Positions 53,195 to 61,948 of a stretch of 64,000 nt of DNA are shown here, one piece after another. The translations under genes were made by a program, and so were the position numbers. Within the stretch, counting starts at the first letter, position 1, and every line of letters starts with the position of its first letter. The stretch is from an uncultured Schlesneria sp. (GTDB lineage: Bacteria > Planctomycetota > Planctomycetia > Planctomycetales > Planctomycetaceae), in the NCBI GenBank assembly GCA_903904835.1, contig CAIVEI010000146.1, forward strand, positions 79,619-143,618, read 5' to 3'. A model generated the notes under the pieces. That model saw only the letters and a program-made list of their open reading frames with translations. It was not told where the DNA came from and did not search any database.

Positions 53195-53446
53195 ATGCCA
53201 ACTTACGATTATCATTGTGCAACGAATCAAAAAACTGTGACCGTTCAACATGGTATGAAAGAATCCATTTCGAACTGGGGAGAACTTTGTCAGCGAAGTC
53301 AGACCGAGCCTGGCAAGACGCCACTCGACACGCCTGTCGAACGGGTGATCTCGGGTGGAATTGCGTTGCCGATTGCGAGTCCTGTCGCGCAGCTTCCGAT
53401 GGCAGGTTGCTGTGGCAATCCCACCAGTTGCGGTCACGGCCATTAG
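53195..53446 (+). CDS. Small FmdB-like zinc-ribbon protein, incomplete ribbon
   Basis: An 83-residue protein with an MPTYDYHC opening, like the FmdB/zinc_ribbon_8 family. The first CxxC of that family is reduced to a single cysteine, a later lone C is in GELCQ, and a C-terminal Cys/His tail CCGNPTSCGHGH ends the chain. The intact ribbon is therefore missing. GGGAG (53181-53185) is 9 nt upstream. It lies between the Tat-exported protein and the EboA gene on the same strand. Confidence 0.72.
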   Translation: MPTYDYHCATNQKTVTVQHGMKESISNWGELCQRSQTEPGKTPLDTPVERVISGGIALPIASPVAQLPMAGCCGNPTSCGHGH

Positions 53447-53542
53447 TGAGCGGGTTTAAGATTAAGAAAAACTTCAATAAGTCCGAGGTCGATGCAGGTA
53501 CTTTCGCGTCACTGGAAAGAACCAGCATCGGCAGGAGTTAGT

Positions 53543-54424
53543 ATGAATCCTGATACAGAAAAGATAAAGAAGCTAATCGAGAGCTGGCTCGCAATGAGGC
53601 TCGACCCGGCCGCTGCAGCCTGGGTCCGTGATCGACAAGGGAGCATACGCCTGGGTGACAGGAAGGGTCTTTATCTCGCCTTTGGTATGGCACCGCGAAA
53701 AGTCGGAAAATCAGACCTGGGACCGATTGACGAGGAACTTTCCGCAGCCAACGCAGTTCGGCCAGGTTGGAATCCTCGCGGGTGGAGCGTCGACCAACTG
53801 ACTCGGTCATTGCTCTTACTTTCTCTGCCAACGATGGATGCGACCGAGCTAGTTACTGTCCTGGATCAATTGTTTGGCGCGGGTGAAGTCGGGGAACTTG
53901 TCGCGTTGTATCAGACGTTGCCACTTCTGCCGCACCCGACTGCTCACGTATTACGAGCGGCCGAAGGGATTCGAACAAACATTAAAGCGGTCTTCTGTGC
54001 CGTCGCTCACCAGAACCCGTATCCCGCCGAGCAGTTTACTGACGATCAGTGGAACCAAATGGTGCTGAAGTGCCAATTTATTGGGGTTCCAATGTCTCCG
54101 ATTGAGGGGCTTGATCAGCGCGCCAATCCTCACTTGTCTGCGATGGTGGTCGACTTTATACACGAAAGATGGGCAGCAAAAAGATCGATTGCGCCCGACA
54201 TGTGGCGATGCGTTGGACGCCACGCCGATGCGAGTGCCTTGGCAGATCTCAAGCAGGTGCTGACATCGGGTTCAAATGTCGAACAACAGGCTGTTGCTTT
54301 GGCATTAAGTCAAAGTTCAGATCCGGTCGCCAAAAACATCCTTGAAGCGGCACCCGAATTGGTTGAGAAGATTTCCAACGGAACATTGACTTGGGCAACG
54401 ATTGACTCGATCAGCTCAACGTAA
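53543..54424 (+). CDS. EboA-domain protein
   Basis: A 293-residue protein matching the EboA family, with NPYPAEQFTDDQWNQMVLK, then PIEGLDQRANPHLSAM and FIHERWAAKR. EboA belongs to the ebo cluster, known in cyanobacteria for moving scytonemin precursors to the periplasm and found in many bacteria. EboB-F genes are not present nearby. The start at 53543 has AGGAG 5 nt upstream; an ATG at 53492 lacks one. It is not clear what this isolated copy does. Confidence 0.8.
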   Translation: MNPDTEKIKKLIESWLAMRLDPAAAAWVRDRQGSIRLGDRKGLYLAFGMAPRKVGKSDLGPIDEELSAANAVRPGWNPRGWSVDQLTRSLLLLSLPTMDATELVTVLDQLFGAGEVGELVALYQTLPLLPHPTAHVLRAAEGIRTNIKAVFCAVAHQNPYPAEQFTDDQWNQMVLKCQFIGVPMSPIEGLDQRANPHLSAMVVDFIHERWAAKRSIAPDMWRCVGRHADASALADLKQVLTSGSNVEQQAVALALSQSSDPVAKNILEAAPELVEKISNGTLTWATIDSISST

Positions 54425-54558
54425 GACGTGCTGGTCTTTGGCGGGTTATGAATTGCTTTGGCCGTTTTGAATTGCTGTTCAGTGGGATTTGAGCAGTCGA
54501 TGTCACCCGGTTCGTATGTGAATTTGAGTTGTTCAAGATTTATTCGATTGAGAATGTG

Positions 54559-56076
54559 ATGTCCTACGAAATCATTATCGGCCTCGAAATTCACGTTCAA
54601 CTTCAGACGAAGACAAAGATTTTTTGCGGATGTTCGACTACCTTCAATCCTGATCATCCGAACGTTCAGACCTGTCCCGTTTGTCTTGGGTTACCCGGCG
54701 CGTTACCGGTATTGAACGAGCACGCCTATTACCTCGGCGTGAAAACGGCCTTGGGGCTGGGATGCCAGATCGCACCCTACACAAAATGGGATCGTAAGCA
54801 GTATTTCTATCCAGATCTTCCCAAAGGATACCAGATCAGTCAGTTCGATCTGCCGTTCAGTCACCACGGGCAGGTCGATGTTGTCACGGGTGATTCTTCG
54901 GCGAATGGCGGAAACGAACCAACCGTTCGGCGCGTGAGAATTCTGCGAGCACATCTTGAAGAAGATGCCGGCAAGAACATGCACGATGAATCGGGTCGCG
55001 GTCGTGACAGCAAGGTCGATCTTAATCGCGCAGGAACCCCGCTGGTTGAGATTGTCACAGAGCCGGATTTGCGTTCTGCCGACGAGGCTCGACGATTTCT
55101 CGAAGAACTGAGGTTAATGCTGACGTATCTCGAAGTCTCGGACTGTAACATGCAGGAAGGGAGTTTGCGTTGCGATGCGAATGTGAACTTGCATGTGACT
55201 CAACCGGACGGAACAAAAGTTCCAACACCAATTGTCGAGATCAAGAATCTCAATAGTTTTCGATTTACTGAGCAGGCGATTGAGTATGAAGTTGCTCGTC
55301 AATGGGAATCGTTCCAGCAGACCGGCATCCGCATGGGAGCGAAAGGGGGTCACAAGCGAACGGTCGGATTCGACCCGAACCGTGGTTCCACATATTCCCT
55401 GCGAGAAAAAGAAGAGGCAGCCGACTATCGATACTTCCCTGATCCTGATCTTGTTCCTGTAATGACGAGCGTCGAGAAAATCAATTCAATTCGCGCCGAG
55501 ATGTGTGAGCTTCCTGCCACACGTCGGCAACGAATTCTGGACGAGTTTCAATTGTCACCTTACGACGCAGCCGTCATCATCGATCAGGGGCGTGCTGTCG
55601 CTGATTACTTCGAAGAGGTCGCTAAAACCTGTGGTGATGGTAAACAAGCTGCAAACTGGCTGACACAAGACATGCAAGCTGCAATGAAAGAACGAGATGA
55701 GACGATCTCGAACTTTCCGATCCGTCCCCACGTTCTTTCCGCACTGCTGGACCGAATTAATAAGAAGCAGATTACCATCAAGTCTGCGAGAGAAGTGTTT
55801 ACAACGCTGCTGGAGGATGCCGACAGTGGTCATCCCCTTTCAGCGAACCGAATTGACGAGTTAGTAAAGTCACGTGGACTAGCGATCGTTCAAGACACCG
55901 GTCCGATCGAGACCGCGATTGCCGAAGTACTGTCCCGCAACGCAAAGGCCATCGCAGACTTTAAGAGTGGAAACGAGAAGGCGATTGGTGCACTGATCGG
56001 ACAGGTCATGAAATCGGTAAAAGGTGCCGACCCTCAGACCGTCCGCGAGAAATTGCTGGCGAAACTTGGTGAATAA
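54559..56076 (+). CDS. gatB: Asp/Glu-tRNA amidotransferase subunit B
   Basis: A 505-residue GatB protein that brings Glu-tRNA-Gln or Asp-tRNA-Asn to the amidotransferase GatCAB. It shows YEIIIGLEIHVQLQTKTK, CPVCLGLPGALPVLN, the Mg-binding RDSKVDLNRAGTPLVEIV and DCNMQEGSLRCDAN. The C-terminal YqeY tail domain (SANRIDELVKSRGL, VMKSVKGADPQTVREKL) is complete. gatA and gatC are not in the window. The start at 54559 is the normal family N-terminus; a longer frame begins at 54529. Confidence 0.95.
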   Translation: MSYEIIIGLEIHVQLQTKTKIFCGCSTTFNPDHPNVQTCPVCLGLPGALPVLNEHAYYLGVKTALGLGCQIAPYTKWDRKQYFYPDLPKGYQISQFDLPFSHHGQVDVVTGDSSANGGNEPTVRRVRILRAHLEEDAGKNMHDESGRGRDSKVDLNRAGTPLVEIVTEPDLRSADEARRFLEELRLMLTYLEVSDCNMQEGSLRCDANVNLHVTQPDGTKVPTPIVEIKNLNSFRFTEQAIEYEVARQWESFQQTGIRMGAKGGHKRTVGFDPNRGSTYSLREKEEAADYRYFPDPDLVPVMTSVEKINSIRAEMCELPATRRQRILDEFQLSPYDAAVIIDQGRAVADYFEEVAKTCGDGKQAANWLTQDMQAAMKERDETISNFPIRPHVLSALLDRINKKQITIKSAREVFTTLLEDADSGHPLSANRIDELVKSRGLAIVQDTGPIETAIAEVLSRNAKAIADFKSGNEKAIGALIGQVMKSVKGADPQTVREKLLAKLGE

Positions 56077-56094
56077 GAATCTTCTGGCAACTGC

Positions 56095-57045
56095 TCAACC
56101 GCGAGGATGGCATTTTTCATGGACCGACTTAAGTCGGCTGTGGTCGACTTGGGTGTAGATTTGAGTGGTCCGGATGCTGGCGTGTCCAAGCAGTTCTTGC
56201 AGCGCACGAATCTCGGCACCCCCTGCCAGCATATGGGTCGCGAAACTGTGGCGAAGCGTGTGTGGGCTGACTTCGCGGCTTGCTCCAATTCGAGCCGCAT
56301 AGCGTTTGACCAGCTTCCAGACAGTGATCCTCGATAGGCGTTTTCCGCTGCGTGAAACAAGAAGTGGCGTCGTCGGGTCCTCTTGAAGAACAAGCTGAGA
56401 TCGCTCGTGTTTGAGATACGCTTCGACGGCGGCTCGTGCGACAGGATTCAGCGAAACGATCCGTTCTTTGTTTCCCTTGCCGACGCAACGGCAATAACCT
56501 TCTTCAAGTTGGATGTCGCGCGGGGTAATACCGCAGACTTCCGAAGCACGACAGCCGGTCGCGTACATCAGGGCCAACAGCGCACGATCCCGCAAGGGAT
56601 AACGGTCTTGCCGCAGTGGTGCCGCAATAAGCTCGTCGACCTTTTCTGGGCTGAGGACTTTGGGTAAATGCTGCCAGAGTTTTGGTGAGTTCACTAATTC
56701 CGCAATACTTTCTGGCAGAATTCCTTCGAGGACGAGGTACCGGAAAAACATCTTGAGGGAAACCAGGTGTCTTGCCATCGAAGTCGCGGCGTACTGATGC
56801 TGATGCAGGTCTTCCAGATAACGAGTGAGTAACCCAAGATCGACAAGTTGAAGTCGTGAAGGTCCATGCTCTCGATACCAGGCATCAAATCGGGTGAGAT
56901 CGCGGCGGTATGCGAGAATTGTATTTTGAGAAAGACCGCATTCAGCTTTGAGATAATGGATGAAGCCAGAAAGATGCTGCGACGGATCTGCCGGCGCGGC
57001 AGAACGTGGGGTCGCCTCTTGGACGGGTCGCTTGCGCGGTGGCAT
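56095..57045 (-). CDS. xerD: Tyrosine recombinase XerD-type
   Basis: A 316-residue site-specific recombinase. The N-terminal core-binding domain (FIHYLKAECGLSQNTILAYRRDL) is followed by a catalytic domain with R166 in GCRASEVC, a lysine in GKGNKERIV, HTLRHSFATHML, LGHASIRTTQIY and the nucleophile Tyr in TQIYTQV. Length is normal for XerD, and a ~20-residue charged extension precedes the domain. GAGG precedes the ATG by 9 nt. It acts in chromosome dimer resolution or phage/element integration, and context does not decide which. It converges with gatB. Confidence 0.88.
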   Translation of the reverse strand: MPPRKRPVQEATPRSAAPADPSQHLSGFIHYLKAECGLSQNTILAYRRDLTRFDAWYREHGPSRLQLVDLGLLTRYLEDLHQHQYAATSMARHLVSLKMFFRYLVLEGILPESIAELVNSPKLWQHLPKVLSPEKVDELIAAPLRQDRYPLRDRALLALMYATGCRASEVCGITPRDIQLEEGYCRCVGKGNKERIVSLNPVARAAVEAYLKHERSQLVLQEDPTTPLLVSRSGKRLSRITVWKLVKRYAARIGASREVSPHTLRHSFATHMLAGGAEIRALQELLGHASIRTTQIYTQVDHSRLKSVHEKCHPRG

Positions 57046-57390
57046 GACATCAGCCTCGATGCTTCATGGTCTAAATCGCGATCAGTATTATACACCCATC
57101 GGCCGCGACCAGCCCGATGCTTTCGTCCTTCGGCCAAACATTTATGCTTCGTGCGGCAAAAAGTGCCGATCTTCAGTCATTTATTAATCGGATTCCGCTC
57201 AGCCGAATCCCTACATTCGTAAAAGTAATTCAAGTCGTTCGGATCGATTCAATGGTTCGGGTCAACCTGACCGATACAGATTACGGACACGCGCTGAAAT
57301 GGGATTTGGCGGTGTCGGTGATTGCCCGGCGTGGAATGACCGTGCTTTGGGTTAATACACTCACCACGAATCGATTCGAAGGAGCTGATC
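57046..57390. other. Divergent intergenic region, no gene seen
   Basis: 345 bp between xerD (leftward) and the CARDB-repeat gene (rightward). A frame at 57117-57461 runs into the next gene and has no ribosome site. AAGGAG at 57379-57384 belongs to the gene at 57391. No clear palindrome was seen. Confidence 0.5.
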
Positions 57391-59442
57391 ATGCGACGCG
57401 GGAGTTGGATTCTCGCCATCTCGGGAATGATGGCGCTTCATCAAAGCGGCTACGCTGCTGACCCTGTCGCAGACCAGTCGGCAGGACGAACCGCAGTTGG
57501 CACTGCGGGAACTTCGGCGAAACCCGCAGCGAAACGGCCTTTAAAAAAGCCAGACGCTTCGGCCAGCGCAGGAGCCAAAAACTACTATAAAGATCTGTTT
57601 GGCGAAGACGGACCATCACCTGATCCTGTCGTCAAGCCTATCGTAACCGCTTCGAAGTCGGATTCATCGGATTGGGCCGACGAACCATTACCGGAAAAGC
57701 CAGTAACGGCAGCGAAGTCGCCAGCCAAGAAGGCTAAGTCTGACTTTGAAGAACCGTCACTGACGGATCTTCCGACCGTGTCTGACCGTCCTGCTGCGGC
57801 CACGGCCGCGAAGGAAAAGGCCAACCCGTCGGTTGCGCAGGCAAACTATAACAAGCCTGCCGGCAAGAAAACTCTTGTCCAGCAGATTCGAAGCGACAGC
57901 CGTCCCAAGAGCGCGCCTCCAGTGGCGGAATTTGACGAAGCGACTGCGAAGACGACTCGTAAACCTGCCACAAAACAAAAAGAATCGGTTGCTGCTCGCG
58001 AAGAGTCCTTTGATATCGAAGCAAATGCGGAAACGACCGTCATTGAAACGGCTCCCGTCAAGACCGGTCCTCAAACACCCCAAGTCACTTTGGAATGGTT
58101 CAAACGGGGTGAGTTCAACGTTGGACAAGAATGCCAGGCTGAATTAGTTGTGAAAAACACTGGTTCGACGGCAGTCACTCAAATTGCCATCGACGCAGTT
58201 TTCCCAACCAACGTTCGATTAACTGCCGCCGATCCGAAGCCAGCATCAGCGACTGACCGATTGACATGGGCGATCGAACAACTTGACGCGGGCAGCGAGA
58301 AAAAGATCACCGTGAAGATGATTCCCAGCCGCCGAGGGGATATCGGTGCCACGGCTCAAGTTCGCTTCACCGGAACCAGTTCAACTGCGTTCTCGGTTCA
58401 TGAACCGTTACTGAAGGTCTCTGTCAAATCGCCGACAAAAGAAGTGATGCTGGGCGATCCAGCTTCGCAAATGATCACTGTCACCAACCCTGGCACAGGG
58501 ACGGTTCAGGATGTCAAAGTCGAAGCCAAATTGTCGGCCGGTCTTGAACATCCGACTCGCGAAGATCGCCTTGTCATCGAAGTCGGAGCGGTTGGACCTG
58601 GTGAAACTCGAAGTTATCGCCTTGGGTTGACGGCTGCTAAAGGTGGTCCTCAATCGGTCACCGTCGTTGCAACGTCGAGTTCGGAAGCATCCAGTACAGA
58701 TCTGGTCGAATTCAACGTCGTTGCACCCAGCCTGAAAATCGCCGTCGAAGGACCTTCACTTCGATACAAGGGACGTAACGCCAAGTACACAATGACGGTC
58801 ACGAACGATGGTAGCCTGGTCAACAGCAACATCCGTGTGTCACAAGTTGTCTCTGACGGTTTCAAGTTCGTCGCTGCCGACCATGGTGGGAAATATGATC
58901 CCTCGATCAACACGATCCAATGGTTCATTAATCGCCTGGCACCGGGTGAATCGACTCAGGTTGCCTGTGAATTGAATTCACTGAAGCTTGGTGACTTCAC
59001 CCAAACGGTCCAGGTCGTTTCTGACTCGGGCGTTCAGGCTGACGCTCAAATCGAAACTCGCGTCGATGGGATTGCGTCCCTGACTCTGGAACTCGTTGAT
59101 CTTGATGATCCGGTGGAAGTCGGTTCGGAAACCGGTTATGAAATTCGAGTGAAGAACGAAGGGTCGAAAGCTGCGACCGGCGTCGTGGTTGCCTGCGACT
59201 TGCCTAACGGCATGCAGTTCCTGTCGGCGAAGGCTCCTGTTGATCAAGTGATCGAAGGCCGCCAGTTGTTCTTCAACCCGATCGATCAGATCGCTCCGGG
59301 CAGCCAGGTGACCTTCCGCGTCCAGATGAAAGTGACCAAGGAAGGGAGCCACCGGATGAAAGCCCGATTGAGTGGCGGCGGCCTGCAAGAACCAATGTTG
59401 CTGGAAGAAGTGACACGAGCCTATACAGACGGTTCGAACTGA
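57391..59442 (+). CDS. Exported CARDB/DUF11-repeat surface protein
   Basis: A 683-residue secreted protein. After a signal sequence (ILAISGMMALHQSGYAAD) comes a ~190-residue Ala/Lys/Pro-rich low-complexity region. Four or more Ig-like DUF11/CARDB repeats follow, with signatures such as AELVVKNTGSTAVTQI, MITVTNPGTGTVQDV, YTMTVTNDGSLVNSNI and YEIRVKNEGSKAATGV. Each is followed by a W(A/F)I(E/N) and G(E/S) pattern (LTWAIEQLDAGSEKKI, IQWFINRLAPGEST). This resembles planctomycete cell-surface or S-layer-associated proteins. AAGGAG lies 6 nt upstream. A strong terminator follows. Confidence 0.82.
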   Translation: MRRGSWILAISGMMALHQSGYAADPVADQSAGRTAVGTAGTSAKPAAKRPLKKPDASASAGAKNYYKDLFGEDGPSPDPVVKPIVTASKSDSSDWADEPLPEKPVTAAKSPAKKAKSDFEEPSLTDLPTVSDRPAAATAAKEKANPSVAQANYNKPAGKKTLVQQIRSDSRPKSAPPVAEFDEATAKTTRKPATKQKESVAAREESFDIEANAETTVIETAPVKTGPQTPQVTLEWFKRGEFNVGQECQAELVVKNTGSTAVTQIAIDAVFPTNVRLTAADPKPASATDRLTWAIEQLDAGSEKKITVKMIPSRRGDIGATAQVRFTGTSSTAFSVHEPLLKVSVKSPTKEVMLGDPASQMITVTNPGTGTVQDVKVEAKLSAGLEHPTREDRLVIEVGAVGPGETRSYRLGLTAAKGGPQSVTVVATSSSEASSTDLVEFNVVAPSLKIAVEGPSLRYKGRNAKYTMTVTNDGSLVNSNIRVSQVVSDGFKFVAADHGGKYDPSINTIQWFINRLAPGESTQVACELNSLKLGDFTQTVQVVSDSGVQADAQIETRVDGIASLTLELVDLDDPVEVGSETGYEIRVKNEGSKAATGVVVACDLPNGMQFLSAKAPVDQVIEGRQLFFNPIDQIAPGSQVTFRVQMKVTKEGSHRMKARLSGGGLQEPMLLEEVTRAYTDGSN

Positions 59443-59467
59443 GCTTCTCGGTACGATGTTAAATAAG

Positions 59468-59512
59468 AACGCTGGGCTGTTTTTGCAAGAAAACAGCCCA
59501 GCGTTGTTTTAT
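59468..59512 (+). terminator. Strong intrinsic terminator
   Basis: AACGCTGGGCTGTTTT (59468-59483), loop TGCAAG, AAAACAGCCCAGCGTT (59490-59505): a 16 bp perfect stem followed by GTTTTATT. It ends the surface-protein transcript. Confidence 0.92.
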
Positions 59513-59572
59513 TCATTCACCGAAACCTGAGTTTCAGGAAATTGAACCGATGGCACAATTAAACGAGTTGAT

Positions 59573-59821
59573 CTACGTTGAGTGCATTTGTTCGACATAG
59601 ATACGAGCGATGTCTTGCTCGGTGACCGTGATCTCTCGGGTAAACCCGGTATGGGATCGCGAGTAGGTCACTTTTGCGGCTTTCGCGGGCGATAGATGAA
59701 CCATCTTTGCCAGAAACAACTTGTCCTCGTCAGACAGTTTCCCGACGGAAGGATCCCAATTGGTGCGGGATTCAATTACCAGCGAGTCGACGCGAGAATC
59801 GTATTTTGTGTAGTCAGCCAT
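59573..59821 (-). CDS. Small conserved hypothetical protein
   Basis: An 82-residue charged soluble protein starting MADYTKYDSRVDSLVIES and containing LSDEDKLFLAKMVHLSPAKAAKVTYS, which looks like a short helical domain. No signal peptide or membrane segment is seen. The frame extends to 59872, but the ATG at 59821 is more natural. No family is recognised. It converges with the surface-protein gene. Confidence 0.55.
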   Translation of the reverse strand: MADYTKYDSRVDSLVIESRTNWDPSVGKLSDEDKLFLAKMVHLSPAKAAKVTYSRSHTGFTREITVTEQDIARIYVEQMHST

Positions 59822-60037
59822 TTTCGCAGTGTATTGAAAAAGAGACGAAAGCGGTTTCAAACAATTGAACACCGCGATCAGGCGATCATACTCCGATCAA
59901 CAGCGACTGGCAAAGCATCACTTCAGGTGACTGATAGACGTTTTGTGGCTACCAGAGTGCGATGGCTTTGTGTCACTGAAGTTGAGGTGCTACGATTTGC
60001 GCCCCTTCGAATGGTGAACAATGAGGAGAAATGATCG

Positions 60038-61066
60038 ATGGACTTCATCCGCCCCGATCTGGCCGGGCCAAGAATCGCACCTTTTCAAGCTCCTCAGGGA
60101 GATCTGGCCATTATTGCTGGGAACGGAAATCCAATCCTTGCGCAGACGATTGCCAACACGCTGGGGGTATCGCTGACCCCCGCTCGTGCTCATCTTTTCA
60201 GCGAGGGGAACGTTTTCGTTCGAATCAAAGAGAATGTACGCGGCAAAGACGTCTTCATCATCCAGGGCTGTCACTATCCGGTCAATGACAATTTTATGGA
60301 GCTCTTGTTCTGGATCGATGCGGCTCGGCGAGCCAGCGCCCAAAACGTAACAGCGGTCATACCTTTCTTCAGTTATGCCCAGGGTGACAAAAAGGACGAG
60401 CCACGTGTCTCGATCCGAGCCCGGGTTTGTGCCGACGCGATCGAGGCTGCGGGTGCTGATCGCGTGCTGACGATGGATCTTCACAGCCCGCAGATTCAGG
60501 GCTTCTTCCGAATCCCTGTTGATCACTTATACGGTCGAATCGTGCTGGTTGATCACTTCAAGTCGTTGAAAGTTTCTGACCTTGTCGTTTGCAGCCCGGA
60601 CGTTGGTTTCGCCAAGGGTGCTGCAGCTTATGCGACATTACTCAACGCTCCCGTGGTGATTGGTAACAAGTACCGTGCTGATCATACGGAAACAGTTCAG
60701 ATCGTCGAAGTGATTGGCAACGTTCAGGACAAAAACGTCTTTCTTGTAGACGATCTGACGATTACTGGTCGTTCATTGGTCGAAATGGCCAAAACTCTTA
60801 AGTCACGCGGTGCGAAGGATATTTACGCAGGCGTGACGCATGGGGTCCTTTCCGAAGGTGCGGCGGCTCGCATTGCCGAAAGCGACATAAAAAAAATGTT
60901 TATCACCGACACGATCGAAAACTCGTTCGGTCCACTTCCCCATAATGTTGAAGTTGTTTCCGTCGCCCACTTAATGGCAGCAGCCATACGCTCGATTCAC
61001 GACCGAACAAGCGTCAGCATGCTTTTTCCCGATAAGCACGAAGATTTGTCAGCTCACCTGCTGTGA
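60038..61066 (+). CDS. prs: Ribose-phosphate pyrophosphokinase family protein, divergent
   Basis: A 342-residue PRPP synthetase-family protein. DLHSPQIQGFF, CSPDVGFAKGAA, THGVLSEGAA and FITDTIE match the family. The catalytic flexible loop, usually YARQDRK, reads YAQGDKKDEPRVSI. The PRPP loop, usually VDDMIDTAGT, reads VDDLTITGRS. The chain is slightly longer than usual at about 315 residues. It may be a true Prs with relaxed loops or a family member with changed specificity. A palindromic repeat follows downstream. Confidence 0.85.
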   Translation: MDFIRPDLAGPRIAPFQAPQGDLAIIAGNGNPILAQTIANTLGVSLTPARAHLFSEGNVFVRIKENVRGKDVFIIQGCHYPVNDNFMELLFWIDAARRASAQNVTAVIPFFSYAQGDKKDEPRVSIRARVCADAIEAAGADRVLTMDLHSPQIQGFFRIPVDHLYGRIVLVDHFKSLKVSDLVVCSPDVGFAKGAAAYATLLNAPVVIGNKYRADHTETVQIVEVIGNVQDKNVFLVDDLTITGRSLVEMAKTLKSRGAKDIYAGVTHGVLSEGAAARIAESDIKKMFITDTIENSFGPLPHNVEVVSVAHLMAAAIRSIHDRTSVSMLFPDKHEDLSAHLL

Positions 61067-61182
61067 CAATGTCTGGCTTTGATCACACCGTCACGGCGAT
61101 CCATGCCCGGTCAGATGATCCACACATCCTAAAAATCGAGCGTCATCAGTCGAGTTTTTATTAACACTTAAGTCCAATTATT

Positions 61183-61262
61183 CGTTAGCCCGACGCGCAA
61201 GCGATGGATCTTCGCTTCGTTTTGAAGAAAATAAGATCCCTCGCTTGCGCGTCGGGCTAACG
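61183..61262. repeat. Palindromic repeat with 22 bp perfect arms
   Basis: The arm 61183-61204 begins CGTTAGCCCGACG and is perfectly complementary to 61241-61262. An inner GGATC/GATCC pair lies inside. It fills the convergent gap between the prs-like gene and the SixA-like gene. Confidence 0.9.
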
Positions 61263-61318
61263 TTTCACAGTGTTTTTCGTGATAAAAGTGAATAATCTGT
61301 GTTAAGCGATGTGAAGAT

Positions 61319-61822
61319 TCAATCGTTGAAATCTTTTGGACGCCAAAAATTGATCAGGACGCCTCGTGTCAGGTCCTCGAAATGACTCCATGAGTCCAGT
61401 TCAAAATCGACTTGTGCCAATGCTGCGGTCGGCATATCGAGAGCTTTCCCGGTGTGTTGATTCAAAAACTCTTCTAGTCCTGGATTGTGCCCGATGATCA
61501 TCAGGGATTCGACCGTGTCATCGATTGTGTTCAAGATGCTTTCAATCTGAACCGGTCCCGCGTGATACAGATCGTCCCGAAAAACGAGAGACGGCAAGAC
61601 TTTCCATTCAGAAAAGAACAGGACTGCGGTCTCTCGCGTTCTTTGAGCCGAAGAACACAGCGCGAGGTCTGGGACGAATCCTTCGTCTTTCATCAATCGA
61701 CCCATCCGTGGTGCGTTCCGTCGGCCCCGACCGTTTAACGGACGATCCCGATCATCAAGCCCGGGATCATTCCAACTCGATTTCGCATGTCGGAGGAGGA
61801 AGAGCCTCTTTTTTTGTGTCAT
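61319..61822 (-). CDS. SixA-like histidine phosphatase
   Basis: A 167-residue histidine-phosphatase-superfamily protein. The RHG motif LFLLRHAKSSW gives the nucleophile H12. It also has LCSSAQRTRETA and the second catalytic His in MIIGHNPGLEEFL. Size and the lack of the alpha-helical insert match SixA, which removes phosphate from histidine-phosphotransfer proteins. Other small-molecule activities are possible. The gene is leftward and monocistronic. Confidence 0.88.
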   Translation of the reverse strand: MTQKKRLFLLRHAKSSWNDPGLDDRDRPLNGRGRRNAPRMGRLMKDEGFVPDLALCSSAQRTRETAVLFFSEWKVLPSLVFRDDLYHAGPVQIESILNTIDDTVESLMIIGHNPGLEEFLNQHTGKALDMPTAALAQVDFELDSWSHFEDLTRGVLINFWRPKDFND

Positions 61823-61948
61823 TCGTTCGCCATCGGAATTTGTTGAGAAATCTCGAAATCACCTCTTTTCAACACCACTTACGACGATACTATTATAGAC
61901 GTAATGTCTTTTCTCTCTGCCACGTTCGTTGGAATTAAAAGGGAGATC

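Noticed and set aside
53195..53446. Frameshifted version of the small Cys-rich gene (53215-53541)
   Set aside because: The frame starting at 53195 has a GGGAG site and the family N-terminus MPTYDYHC; the other frame has neither.
57117..57461. A 114-residue frame before the surface-protein gene
   Set aside because: It overlaps the start of the gene at 57391 in another frame, has no ribosome site, and shows no domain.
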